This document shows positions 7,699 through 16,195 of a stretch of DNA of 64,000 nt, in pieces. Source of the DNA: Marinagarivorans cellulosilyticus (lineage in GTDB: Bacteria; Pseudomonadota; Gammaproteobacteria; Pseudomonadales; Cellvibrionaceae); NCBI RefSeq assembly GCF_021655555.1, contig NZ_AP023086.1, positions 3,812,685-3,876,684 of the forward strand. Direction: 5' to 3'. Position 1 is the first letter of the stretch. Every line of letters begins with the position of its first letter. Made by a program: the position numbers and the translations under genes. A model generated the notes under the pieces. The model saw only the letters and a list, made by a program, of their open reading frames with translations, made no database searches and was not told where the DNA came from.

Positions 7699-8748
7699 AT
7701 GAGTAAACAATTATTATCGACGACTCGGCGCCAACTAATAAAAACAAGTAGCTTGCTAGCGGGGAGCATCGCCACGGCAAATGCATTGGCCGACAATGTC
7801 AGCCCTTCTGATACACCACGCGTTATATTCGTACATGTACCTGGTGGAGCCATTGCCGAACGATGGCACCCACAGGGCTGTGGTGATGACTTTGCTCTTA
7901 ATGAAATGAGCGCGCCTTTCGAACCGGTAAAACAACATTGCGTATTTTTACAAGGTATTAACCTCGTTGATTATGGCCATGGCACCCTTTGGCGCCAATT
8001 AAACCCAGAATCGAGTCACAGCGAATCACTGGACATTCGCCTAGCGAAGCATTTTGGCGAAGATGTGCCATTAGCGCTTTCTGCAGTTAACTCCTCCCTA
8101 GACACAATGACTTACAGCGCAGAGGCCGGTCTAATTCCAGCAGCCTCCAATATGGAAAGTGTTTTCAATGCTTTGTTTTCGCAAGCACAATCAAGCTCAC
8201 CATTGTTTAACCATTTCGCGCAGCAAGAGCTAGCATTGGACCCTTACGATTTTGAAACACAATCGCGACAAATGCTAGAGCTAGCCGTTTTAGGATTGCA
8301 GCACAATAAGACTCGTGTTGCGAGTTTGCAGCTAGGGGATGATGAAGGTAATTTTAGACTACCTAGCCTTGGGTTAGATATTGATTATGCGCAAGCACTT
8401 CACGCGACAGCATCGCCGCAAGCCTTTATTGCTTTTCGGCAATTTTTAAGCGAGCGCGTAGCCTATTTGATTAAACTATTAGCTGCTACACCTGATAGCA
8501 ATGGCAACCCGCTGATAGACTCAACCTTAGTCGTGCAAGTCGCAAATATGGGAGACGGCCGCAGCCATACAGGTACAGATGCGCCGGTAATGCTGGCGGG
8601 CGGAAAACAGTTTATTAAAAATGGCTTAGTTATCCGCCCTCCCGCTGGCGCTAATACACAGCGCGAACTATTGGATACGGTGAGTTCTGCATTAGGCTTA
8701 ACAGGCGATAACTATGGCGCTGGCCCCATAAGCTCTTTGTTACTGTAA
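7699..8748 (+). CDS. Tat-exported DUF1552/DUF1501-like protein
   Basis: A 349-residue protein beginning with a twin-arginine signal: TTRRQLIKTSSLLAGS, then a hydrophobic run and ALA cleavage near residue 31. The mature part starts PRVIFVHVPGGAIAERWHP, resembling DUF1552 proteins of the DUF1501/alkaline-phosphatase-like group, usually found in marine bacteria; catalytic residues cannot be named. I chose ATG at 7699 because AAGGGA lies 8 bases upstream and the longer frame would overlap the preceding gene. Tat export implies folding or cofactor loading in the cytoplasm. It probably forms an operon with the lipoprotein gene. Confidence 0.6.
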   Translation: MSKQLLSTTRRQLIKTSSLLAGSIATANALADNVSPSDTPRVIFVHVPGGAIAERWHPQGCGDDFALNEMSAPFEPVKQHCVFLQGINLVDYGHGTLWRQLNPESSHSESLDIRLAKHFGEDVPLALSAVNSSLDTMTYSAEAGLIPAASNMESVFNALFSQAQSSSPLFNHFAQQELALDPYDFETQSRQMLELAVLGLQHNKTRVASLQLGDDEGNFRLPSLGLDIDYAQALHATASPQAFIAFRQFLSERVAYLIKLLAATPDSNGNPLIDSTLVVQVANMGDGRSHTGTDAPVMLAGGKQFIKNGLVIRPPAGANTQRELLDTVSSALGLTGDNYGAGPISSLLL

Positions 8749-8779
8749 TAATTTATATAGATATCCAGCTCGATAGACA

Positions 8780-8817
8780 GCAATACACCTAAAACATTTT
8801 TATTTTAGGTGTATTGC
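8780..8817. terminator. 15-bp perfect hairpin after the DUF1552-like gene
   Basis: Arms 8780-8794 and 8803-8817 are perfectly complementary with an 8-nt loop, 31 bp past the stop. No T tract follows on either strand, so it may be an inefficient terminator or a 3' stabilising hairpin. Confidence 0.5.
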
Positions 8818-8924
8818 CTTCAAGCTTATTAGCCAGGGCCATCCGAGTTAAAATCGTGCATTAAATCACCACAAAGCTCATCGGAGCTGTATTTTTGCGG
8901 CATTGAAGCGCCGGGAGCGCTTGA

Positions 8925-8952
8925 ATAGCGCCCATGGATGGCTTGAGCGGCC
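8925..8952 (-). repeat. Short dispersed repeat, copy A
   Basis: 28 bases identical, in opposite orientation, to 11601-11628; similarity continues weakly for about 15 bases more. The core CCATCCATGG is nearly palindromic. The two copies bracket the TonB receptor gene. Confidence 0.75.
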
Positions 8953-9120
8953 CCTAAAATGCGGATTCGATGTGCTCTGCATGAACAGAATAATTCTTGC
9001 GTCACGATCTTCGTCTAACGAGCTTTGTTCTAGCCTTATTTAAGTGGAATTACCCTGGCTTATTAGCCACAAAAAAGTTGAAATCACCGGCTTTTAGCCG
9101 ACCGGTTTTAGCTATTGCTG

Positions 9121-11523
9121 TTAAAAATTACCGCGAACACCAAAGCTAAAATTGCGACCGGGTCGTGGGGCAACATCTTTAATAAATGAAGTATGCACGC
9201 GCGCTTCGGTATTCGTTAGGTTTTCGACTTTTAGAAAAAACGCTAACTCATCTGCCCCTACAGGAAAACGATAAGTCACCGTAGCGTCAAACATATCATA
9301 ACCTTCAGTAGGCGTTTCACGCTCGGCGGTATTGTCTTGCTTCGCGTAATGGGTCCAGTTTAAAGAAGCGCTTAATTGCTCGCCAGTAAAGTCCAAATCT
9401 GCGCCGAAACGCAACGGGGGCGTTCTCGGTAAATAACCGCCATTTTTAAGCTCGGCATTTACGTAATCCGAAAATACTGTTGTACGCCACTGCTCACTTA
9501 ACTTCCATATTCCTTGCGCCTCAAAACCAAAAAGCCTAGCATCGGCATGGGTGTAGATATACACCGGTAATTCGTCTTCGTGCGCCTCTTCCTCATCTGT
9601 ATGATCGCCTTCACCCACGTGATCATCTTCACCATGGTCGTGCCCAACCTCAGCGAATTTCCCAGTGAAATACTGATAGTAATAGTCGTCTATTTGATTA
9701 TGGAAGGCATTCAAAATAAAACCGAAATCACCTTCGTGCTTGCGAAGCGTTAAGTCAATATTGTTTGAGGTTTCTAACTCGAAGTCAGTTTCGGCCAGTT
9801 CGAAATGGGGCTCACCGTCATCTTCATGCAACTCGAATAGTGCACCTATTTCGTATGTCCGCGTACCAATATGTGGGCCGAAAGATAAAAGCTCAGAAGC
9901 TGAAGGCGCGCGCTGAGCACGTGATAATGACACGCCCAAATTGTAACCAGGCGCGAAATCCCATACCGCCCCCAAAGACAAGCTAACCGGTGTAAAAGAT
10001 TGATCCACAGCGAAAACACGCGTTTCTTCTGCAGCGTGATCATCATGCGCCTCATCAGATTCTGGCTCGTGACCGTGGACTTCCAAGGGTGGCAATAGAG
10101 CATTATCTGCGGAAATAGTCACCCTCTCGGCCCGACCTCCAAACTGCACTAACACATCTCCAAAATGCCGTTCTTCCATCATGGCCATGGCTAATGTCTG
10201 GGTCGTCGATGGCGGAGTAAAAGCCTCGTCACCTTGCGCTTCTACCTCACTGTTTTTATAGTGAAAATTAAGCCCGCCCTTCCAGTGGCGCCATTCTTGA
10301 TGTAACAAATCTAATCGCAACTCAGTAGTCTGATTCGAGAACACCGTCCCGATATCGCCACCCTCTATTTCCGCGTGGCTATAGTCCGTGTAGGCCGCGC
10401 GTGTATTTATCGCGCGTAGCCCGGCAAAATCCACAGTCAACTCGCTTAATAGTTGATAGCGATTTTGCTCTAAATCCGCATAAACAACTGCGGCATCGCC
10501 TGCTTCTGGCTCTCCATGACTGTGTCCGGGAATACCATATTCGCGATCTAAACGACCTACTGCTATTCCGACATAACCGTTATCCAGCAAGTAGCTGGAG
10601 CCCACTGTATAGCCGCTGGATTGCTCTGCGCTATTAGCGACTATGTGCTTATCGGCATGCTCCTCATCGTGATCTTCCTCATGCTCGTCCTCCTGCTCTG
10701 GTGCCACTGGTACTTTATAGTCGTCGGCTTCACGCCAAAAGCCATCCGCATAAAAAGCGAAATGCTGCGCACCAGTTGTGGCATTAAAAGACGCAAGATT
10801 TTGTTGGTTGACGGTTTCGCGGCTAAGCATGAATTCGCCGCGAGTTTCGGGGTCTGTTGGCACCCGTTGATCTACCACATTAACTACACCGCCAATAGCA
10901 CCACTACCGTAAAACAATGTGGCGGGGCCACGTAAAATCTCGACTTGCTGAGCCGTTGAAACCTCAGACGCTACCGAATGATCAGGCCCAACGCGAGAAA
11001 CATCACTGACATCCAGACTATTTTGAGTAATAAGGACGCGCGGGCCGCTTAAACCCCGGATCACCGGTGTGCTGGCCACATTGCCATGGAAATTACTGTT
11101 TACGCCCGGCTGTCTGTCCAGCGTATCACCGAGCGTTGAAGCTTGTTGATTACGAAGCTCCTCACCAGTTAGTACAGAAACAGGCAAAGCGGATTCTATC
11201 ACCGAGGTATGGATAGGCAGGCCAATCACATCCACCTGCTCGATAACCGACGCAGCTAAACGCACAACAAGAGGCGCACCATCGCGATCATGCAGATGAA
11301 CCATTTGATGGCTATAGCCCGGCGCTAAAACATGAACCTCATTGGCATCGTCATCAATCTGAAAACGCCCTTGATCATCCGATACGATAAACTGCTTTGA
11401 GCCGCTGACTTTTATTTTGGCTCCAACAACAGGTACGCCTTGCTCTGTAATAACTTGCCCGTCAAGGGCATACGCATTCAAGGATGCCGCCGAAATGGCA
11501 GCAACCAGTAATTTGCACTTCAT
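9121..11523 (-). CDS. TonB-dependent receptor, zinc-type (ZnuD-like)
   Basis: Outer-membrane receptor, 800 residues. Signal peptide ends near ALA/YA at 19. A carboxypeptidase-regulatory-like beta domain (about 20-95) precedes the plug (about 103-220, with VIRGLSGPRVLI and VEILRGPATLFYGSGAIGG) and a beta barrel ending in Phe. Three loops are very rich in His, Asp and Glu (about 277-293, 483-500 and 628-651), as in the zinc receptor ZnuD, so zinc or another divalent metal is the likely cargo. ATG at 11523 was chosen: the upstream in-frame TTG carries the Shine-Dalgarno TTGGAG itself. A MITE-like repeat lies 28 bp upstream and may carry or displace the promoter. No Zur box was recognised. Confidence 0.82.
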   Translation of the reverse strand: MKCKLLVAAISAASLNAYALDGQVITEQGVPVVGAKIKVSGSKQFIVSDDQGRFQIDDDANEVHVLAPGYSHQMVHLHDRDGAPLVVRLAASVIEQVDVIGLPIHTSVIESALPVSVLTGEELRNQQASTLGDTLDRQPGVNSNFHGNVASTPVIRGLSGPRVLITQNSLDVSDVSRVGPDHSVASEVSTAQQVEILRGPATLFYGSGAIGGVVNVVDQRVPTDPETRGEFMLSRETVNQQNLASFNATTGAQHFAFYADGFWREADDYKVPVAPEQEDEHEEDHDEEHADKHIVANSAEQSSGYTVGSSYLLDNGYVGIAVGRLDREYGIPGHSHGEPEAGDAAVVYADLEQNRYQLLSELTVDFAGLRAINTRAAYTDYSHAEIEGGDIGTVFSNQTTELRLDLLHQEWRHWKGGLNFHYKNSEVEAQGDEAFTPPSTTQTLAMAMMEERHFGDVLVQFGGRAERVTISADNALLPPLEVHGHEPESDEAHDDHAAEETRVFAVDQSFTPVSLSLGAVWDFAPGYNLGVSLSRAQRAPSASELLSFGPHIGTRTYEIGALFELHEDDGEPHFELAETDFELETSNNIDLTLRKHEGDFGFILNAFHNQIDDYYYQYFTGKFAEVGHDHGEDDHVGEGDHTDEEEAHEDELPVYIYTHADARLFGFEAQGIWKLSEQWRTTVFSDYVNAELKNGGYLPRTPPLRFGADLDFTGEQLSASLNWTHYAKQDNTAERETPTEGYDMFDATVTYRFPVGADELAFFLKVENLTNTEARVHTSFIKDVAPRPGRNFSFGVRGNF

Positions 11524-11551
11524 TGATAACTCCAATGGTTAAAGCATTTTT

Positions 11552-11661
11552 GTAACTATTCAGCCATCTGCACAATTGAGCGCTAGTTGATCATTATCTA
11601 GGCCGCTCAAGCCATCCATGGGCGCTATGCACGCGCTTTCGGGTGAGGAATGAATAGTTAC
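11552..11661. repeat. MITE-like element with 11-bp terminal inverted repeats
   Basis: GTAACTATTCA (11552-11562) and its exact reverse complement TGAATAGTTAC (11651-11661) bound a 110-bp unit that contains repeat copy B. It has no open frame of note. The structure suits a small non-autonomous mobile element or an extragenic palindromic repeat. No flanking target duplication is obvious. Confidence 0.55.
11601..11628 (+). repeat. Short dispersed repeat, copy B
   Basis: Same 28 bases as copy A (8925-8952) in inverted orientation, located inside the MITE-like element. Confidence 0.75.
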
Positions 11662-12046
11662 GTATTTTTAAATAAGTTTTATCATTCCGACAGAAGCTAA
11701 CAATGCATGATGCAATCGAGCAAATGGGTTGTGACTGTTCCGTAAACTAACCGGGCTTAGATATCTTAACGCTGAGAAATGGCAACTTCGATACACGGCA
11801 CAAATGATATATCATATCTATTGCGTCGTACATAAGAGTTTGAAACGCTGTTATTACAGCCTAGAAAATATGTCGCTTTCGGCAGAACTTGAGCCTGAAC
11901 CTATGTAGAGGGTAGCTCTACAAATAGTCACTATTTTGTGAGAGCAAGGACGGCAATGTCATTAACTTAGCAACAGACGACAATTTTTCTGGGGACGCCG
12001 CGATCGCGGAACAAGTGCTTTTTTAAAAGCCTCCCCAAAATCTTTA

Positions 12047-12076
12047 AAGGGCTCCCCTCACTCAAGAAAAGCCCTT
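12047..12076 (-). terminator. Terminator after the GH3 gene
   Basis: Stem AAGGGCT/AGCCCTT with a 16-nt loop starts 13 bp past the GH3 stop on the minus strand and is followed by a short T-rich stretch (TAAAGATTTT). Confidence 0.5.
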
Positions 12077-12089
12077 ACCAAAAACTGCA

Positions 12090-14642
12090 TTAGGGGCAGG
12101 TTATTGTTTGCTCAGCAGCTTCAACCCGCCTAAAACCCACATCGCGAATATCAATATTTAGCAACCCTTGAGTTTCTAGGCTAAATGGCACATCGATTTT
12201 GCTCATATCCGCACGCTCACGGGTAAAGCAGCGTAAGTCTATACGCAATGGCTGCCATTGATTCAAAGGAAAGTCAGTGAGGGCGTTGGTGATATCTAGC
12301 GAATTGGTCGCCAAATGTCCGCTCGCAACAACAAGATTAACGCTTTGCGTGGGTTTTTGTAGTAACCGAATATTCACATCCAACACAGCGCCATTTGCAT
12401 ATTGCGCTAGAAAGTCATTATTCGGTACATTATTGCGTAACACGAGCCGGCCAAAGCCTGCACCATTCCATGCCACCGAAACACCCTTGTTATTTTCTAG
12501 GGGTTTTGCGCTGATGTTTTCGATAGCAACAGTTTGCGAAATGGGTTTTCGTGCCAGCGATTTTTTTTCTAGTGCAAAAAACCACCCCTTCTCTTTCGAA
12601 AAGTCGACGGCTTGATACTGAGGTAGCTGATCGGCCAATATGCAACCGTAACGCCAGGCCTCGGTGTTTTCCGGCAGTAATTGCCATTGTTTTTTAGGCG
12701 ACGAGTAATCCAAACCAAAACCTAATGGGTACAAGGTGTTTGCAGACGAAATATTATCGGGGTTTATTACCGCATCACACGGGTTAGCAGGCCAAGAAAA
12801 AGACAACCTGCCACTAAAATTATAATTATGCTTGCTACTGAGTAATACATCCGCAATGCCCTGCCCTTCGCTACCCGGCAACCAAGCAACAACAAACGCA
12901 TCAGCCGCATTAAGCTCTTTATTCACCCAGCGCGGGCGGCCCGTTAAAAAAACGGCAACCGTCGGTATGCCCCTAGCTTTTAATTTTTTTAACTGCGCCA
13001 ACGCCACTTTATCGTGCTGTTGAAATTCTAAGGTATCTAAATTTTGTATATCACCATACATTTCCGCATACGGCTGCTCACCAAAAACAACTATCGCCGC
13101 ATCGGCCTTTGTGACTTGTTCAGCGCTTTCACTGAACTCAACCTGCCCGCCAGCCGCACTAATAGCGCGCTCAAAACCTTGGTAAATACTGGTGGCATTG
13201 GGGAACATATCGTTCGCAACGCCTTTGGCTTGCCAAGTAACAGACCAGCCGCCTGTTTGCGTAGCGATATTTTTAGCCGCATTTCCGACAACAGCAATAT
13301 GGCTAGTTGGATTTAAAGGTAATACCCCCGTATTTTTGAGCAACACAAGTGATTCACGCACAGCTTTTCGCGCCAGCGCGCGATGCTTTTCACTGCCAAC
13401 AACCCCTGTCTTGGCGACAATTTTGCGCGCCTGCGGGCTAGGTTTTTGCCACAAACCCGCACGCATTTTAACGCGCAAAATACGCCGTACTGCATCATCA
13501 ATACGTGAACGTTCAATGTCGCCATTGCGCACTTGCGCCAAAGTATTGTGGTAAAACTGTTTCCAATCGGGTGCATAAGGCATCATAAAAATATCAATGC
13601 CGGCATTAACCGCTTGCGGGCAATTATCAATTTGACAGCCAGGTATATGCGCAATTCCTTGCCAGTCGCTTACAATAACGCCGTCGAATTGTAAGTGTCC
13701 TTTAAGCACATCGGTTAATAAATACCGGCTACCGTGTGAATGCTCACCTTGCCACCAGCTATAGCTGGCCATTATTGTTTGGGCGCCAGCCTCAATCGCT
13801 GCAATGTAGCCAGGTAGATGTGTTTTGATTAATTCTGCATCATCACCTTGGGTATAACCTTGATCATCACCAAAGGCAGTGCCGCCATCACCAATAAAAT
13901 GCTTGGCCGTGGCCAAAACGCGGGACTCAGAGAGAAAGTCGCCGCTATTAGCAGCGCCTTGCAAACCACGCACTGTCGCAGCACCGAGTGTTGCTACAAT
14001 ATTTGGGTCTTCAGAAAAACTTTCATAAGTACGACCCCAGCGATCGTCACGAGCAACCGCGACTGTCGGCGCGAAATTCCAATCGACCCCAGTCGCTGCA
14101 ACCTCTAATGCAGTGGCTTGGGCAATATCCTCTACCAATTGCGTATTACGTGTGGCACCCAAAGCGATATTGTGTGGAAACAATGTCGCGCCTTTCAAAT
14201 TGCCATGGCCGTGTACTGCATCTGTGCCCCACAGCAATGGTATTGCCTTTTTTCCGGCTTCGGGCTTCATCGCCGCCTGATACAGCATTTCAGCATAAGC
14301 GGCCCACTCGCTAGGTGGGGCGTCGGCATTTTTATTGGGTGGCTGCCCACCGCCATTTAATACCGAGCCAATGCGATACTCACTTATTTCCTCTGCACTA
14401 ACATGCGCAAGGTCTGCTTGTATCATTTGTGCGACTTTTTGCTCTAACGACAGGGTTTGTAAAAGCGCATCAACACGAGCCTCTATGACAGGGTCTTTTT
14501 TAACACCCGGCACCACTGTGGGCCATTGCGCTAGCGAGCTAGCATTGGCTTTCACACGGTTTTCACTTAATGGCTGACAAGCCAAAAGGCTAGCGGATAA
14601 AAAAATTGCCGCGACGGCAGTTAATGGGGCTGAAGTTCTCAT
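12090..14642 (-). CDS. GH3 beta-glucosidase-type exo-hydrolase, lipoprotein
   Basis: Exo-acting glycoside hydrolase, 850 residues. Lipoprotein signal ends LLAC (Cys22). The GH3 TIM barrel carries KHFIGDGGT (247-255) and the nucleophile Asp326 in VIVSDWQG. The alpha/beta sandwich domain follows (about 420-640), then a C-terminal beta domain like that of ExoP-type glucan hydrolases (about 680-850). It probably removes beta-linked glucose, or mannose, from oligosaccharides in the periplasm or on the outer membrane. Its start overlaps the stop of the upstream GH5 mannanase gene by 4 bp, so the two are co-translated and act on the same substrate, probably glucomannan. Substrate specificity cannot be read from sequence. 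Confidence 0.88.
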   Translation of the reverse strand: MRTSAPLTAVAAIFLSASLLACQPLSENRVKANASSLAQWPTVVPGVKKDPVIEARVDALLQTLSLEQKVAQMIQADLAHVSAEEISEYRIGSVLNGGGQPPNKNADAPPSEWAAYAEMLYQAAMKPEAGKKAIPLLWGTDAVHGHGNLKGATLFPHNIALGATRNTQLVEDIAQATALEVAATGVDWNFAPTVAVARDDRWGRTYESFSEDPNIVATLGAATVRGLQGAANSGDFLSESRVLATAKHFIGDGGTAFGDDQGYTQGDDAELIKTHLPGYIAAIEAGAQTIMASYSWWQGEHSHGSRYLLTDVLKGHLQFDGVIVSDWQGIAHIPGCQIDNCPQAVNAGIDIFMMPYAPDWKQFYHNTLAQVRNGDIERSRIDDAVRRILRVKMRAGLWQKPSPQARKIVAKTGVVGSEKHRALARKAVRESLVLLKNTGVLPLNPTSHIAVVGNAAKNIATQTGGWSVTWQAKGVANDMFPNATSIYQGFERAISAAGGQVEFSESAEQVTKADAAIVVFGEQPYAEMYGDIQNLDTLEFQQHDKVALAQLKKLKARGIPTVAVFLTGRPRWVNKELNAADAFVVAWLPGSEGQGIADVLLSSKHNYNFSGRLSFSWPANPCDAVINPDNISSANTLYPLGFGLDYSSPKKQWQLLPENTEAWRYGCILADQLPQYQAVDFSKEKGWFFALEKKSLARKPISQTVAIENISAKPLENNKGVSVAWNGAGFGRLVLRNNVPNNDFLAQYANGAVLDVNIRLLQKPTQSVNLVVASGHLATNSLDITNALTDFPLNQWQPLRIDLRCFTRERADMSKIDVPFSLETQGLLNIDIRDVGFRRVEAAEQTITCP

Positions 14643-15988
14643 TGATGCTCCCTTATTATTTTGGCGTGCTTCGCCATAATGGTTATTGTTGTTTTATCGT
14701 TAGCGTAGACCGAATTTAAACCTTGCGCTTCTTGTGGTGGGTCGCCAACAAATTGGCCGTCGCCGGCGCGCCAACGGTAATCGGCATGCTGCGCTTCACC
14801 AAAGCCCCCCCAAGCCCAAATATTGCTACCGACCAAAGGGCCGCCCTCGGCGCAGCTTTGTTCTATTTTGCCGTAGACGAATGCATAAAAATCATCACGA
14901 TATGTCGTTGGCGCTTGTGGCGAAAATTGGCCTTGATCGCGCTCCAAACCGAACTCTTCCAATACGGTGGGCACGCCTAACTTATCAGCAAATGCAATGT
15001 GTTGCTTTATGTAATTGCCCGCTGTTTTTTTAGCGCTCTCAAAGGTTTCCTCCGGCTTTGTGGCATCGTACCAGCCCCAATTTTTCATCCATAAATGGAA
15101 CGTCATGTAATCGATGCCTGTCCCTTTATGCGCATCAAGCACGCATTGAGGGCTTTCTAAGCACCCCATTACACCTTCAGAACCCAAAGATACCAGTTGA
15201 TTCGGGGCTAAAGACTTAATAAGGCTTGCCGTTTTTTTTATCCACTGGTAATAGTCGGGCAAATAAGCCGCGTCGTGACTCTTATGGCCTGGACGCGGCT
15301 CGTTTGCAAGCTGCCAAGCCATAATTGTTGGATCGTCACGGTACGCAACGCCACTTAAAGAATTTACGCGAGAAGTAATAGCGTGAATATAGCGCTCAAA
15401 CAACGCTGTTGCTTTGGGTTCACGGTAAAATTGCGCTGTGAATATTGGAAATGCGGGCCAGGGCGTTTTGGCGTCGCTTGGGTCTACGATTTCACCATTG
15501 TTTACCCATGATAAATACGTTGCCATTCCGCCAGACCACTCCCAAAAATTATTCAGGTATATCACTGCGCGCATATCGCGCTTGCGCATCTCGACGAGTA
15601 AAAAATCTAAACCCAATAAAATATCTTCTCGCTCGATTTCTCCACGATTATTAATGGCAGGGTTAACGGCATCGCGTAAACTGGATTTTTCTGAAGCCCC
15701 CAAAATCCGTAAATTAGTGACGCCCATAGCACTTAAGAAGTCTAGCTCTTTCACTAAGCGCATTCGATCGCCAATATCGGCCGCTGAGGAACCAAGGTAA
15801 GCGCCGTACCACATGTTTACGCCAACGTAGCGATAGGGCTTGCCCTCGATGGTGAATTGATTACCCGATACACGCACAAAAGCGCTGTTATCTGTAGGCT
15901 TAAAAGGCTGTGACACTGGCGGCTGCACACAACCAACCAACAACAGGAATATAACTGCGAGGAACTGCCGTGCATAAGATTTCAACAT
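14639..15988 (-). CDS. Beta-mannanase, GH5 (GH5_7-like), lipoprotein
   Basis: Endo-acting beta-mannanase predicted to cut mannan or glucomannan at the cell surface; 449 residues. Lipobox LLVGC gives Cys20. The GH5 barrel has the acid/base Glu230 in WQLANEPRPG and the nucleophile Glu345 in VLEEFGL. I moved the start 42 codons downstream to ATG 15988, where AGGG sits about 8 bases upstream and the signal peptide begins; the longer frame would run into the 26-bp palindrome upstream. It overlaps the downstream GH3 gene by 4 bp. A candidate operator lies in the divergent region before it. Confidence 0.86.
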   Translation of the reverse strand: MLKSYARQFLAVIFLLLVGCVQPPVSQPFKPTDNSAFVRVSGNQFTIEGKPYRYVGVNMWYGAYLGSSAADIGDRMRLVKELDFLSAMGVTNLRILGASEKSSLRDAVNPAINNRGEIEREDILLGLDFLLVEMRKRDMRAVIYLNNFWEWSGGMATYLSWVNNGEIVDPSDAKTPWPAFPIFTAQFYREPKATALFERYIHAITSRVNSLSGVAYRDDPTIMAWQLANEPRPGHKSHDAAYLPDYYQWIKKTASLIKSLAPNQLVSLGSEGVMGCLESPQCVLDAHKGTGIDYMTFHLWMKNWGWYDATKPEETFESAKKTAGNYIKQHIAFADKLGVPTVLEEFGLERDQGQFSPQAPTTYRDDFYAFVYGKIEQSCAEGGPLVGSNIWAWGGFGEAQHADYRWRAGDGQFVGDPPQEAQGLNSVYANDKTTITIMAKHAKIIREHQ

Positions 15989-16017
15989 AAATGACGCCCT
16001 AAATATTATTTCGAAGT

Positions 16018-16078
16018 AATAACGGTTTCCCCAATATACTAAATTAAGTATCTTTAGTATATTGGGGAAACCGTTATT
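16018..16078. repeat. 26-bp perfect inverted repeat between divergent GH5 genes
   Basis: Arms 16018-16043 and 16053-16078 are perfect reverse complements around a 9-nt loop TTAAGTATC. It lies 29 bp upstream of the minus-strand mannanase start and 117 bp before the plus-strand GH5 start. As RNA it would form a long hairpin in the mannanase leader; as DNA the inner TATACTAAA/TTTAGTATA could be a repressor site. Confidence 0.9.
16044..16062. promoter_or_regulatory. Candidate mannan-regulon operator, copy 1
   Basis: TTAAGTATCTTTAGTATAT matches 17 of 19 bases of 24401-24419, upstream of the AGE-symporter-GH130-CE operon. Shared placement before two mannan operons suggests binding by one regulator, probably the ROK protein encoded at 24453-25649. 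Confidence 0.5.
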
Positions 16079-16195
16079 CAATATAATTACTATTTGTTTA
16101 GCATTTGACGCCAAATATAGTGTACTGCCCTATTGCTCTAAAAGGCGCTTAAACCCGTGGTTTGCAGGTTGACCCTATTTATTGAGGATTTTATT

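Larger units (their letters stand above)
8749..9120. other. Gap between the DUF1552-like gene and the ZnuD-like receptor gene
   Basis: These 372 bp hold a 15-bp hairpin (8780-8817) and one copy of a short repeat (8925-8952). A minus-strand 58-codon open frame starting GTG (8829-9005) runs through the repeat; it has no good Shine-Dalgarno and part of it is repeat sequence, so I treat it as non-coding. Confidence 0.5.
11524..12089. other. Gap upstream of the ZnuD-like receptor and downstream of GH3
   Basis: No gene is seen in 566 bp. Contents are a MITE-like element (11552-11661), a perfect 12-bp palindrome ATGATATATCAT (11804-11815), a perfect 12-bp palindrome CCGCGATCGCGG (11998-12009) and the GH3 terminator hairpin (12047-12076). 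The AT palindrome could be a metal-regulator site but lies 280 bp from the receptor start. Confidence 0.6.

Noticed and set aside
8829..9005. Minus-strand 58-codon ORF beginning GTG
   Set aside because: No ribosome site, and its middle encodes the 28-bp dispersed repeat shared with 11601-11628; most likely a spurious translation of a repeat.
11804..11815. ATGATATATCAT palindrome as a Zur box
   Set aside because: Does not match the known Zur box and is 280 bp from the receptor start; kept only as an unexplained palindrome.
15989..16114. Longer N-terminus for the GH5 mannanase
   Set aside because: It would read across the 26-bp inverted repeat and place the signal peptide internally; the ATG at 15988 has a Shine-Dalgarno.
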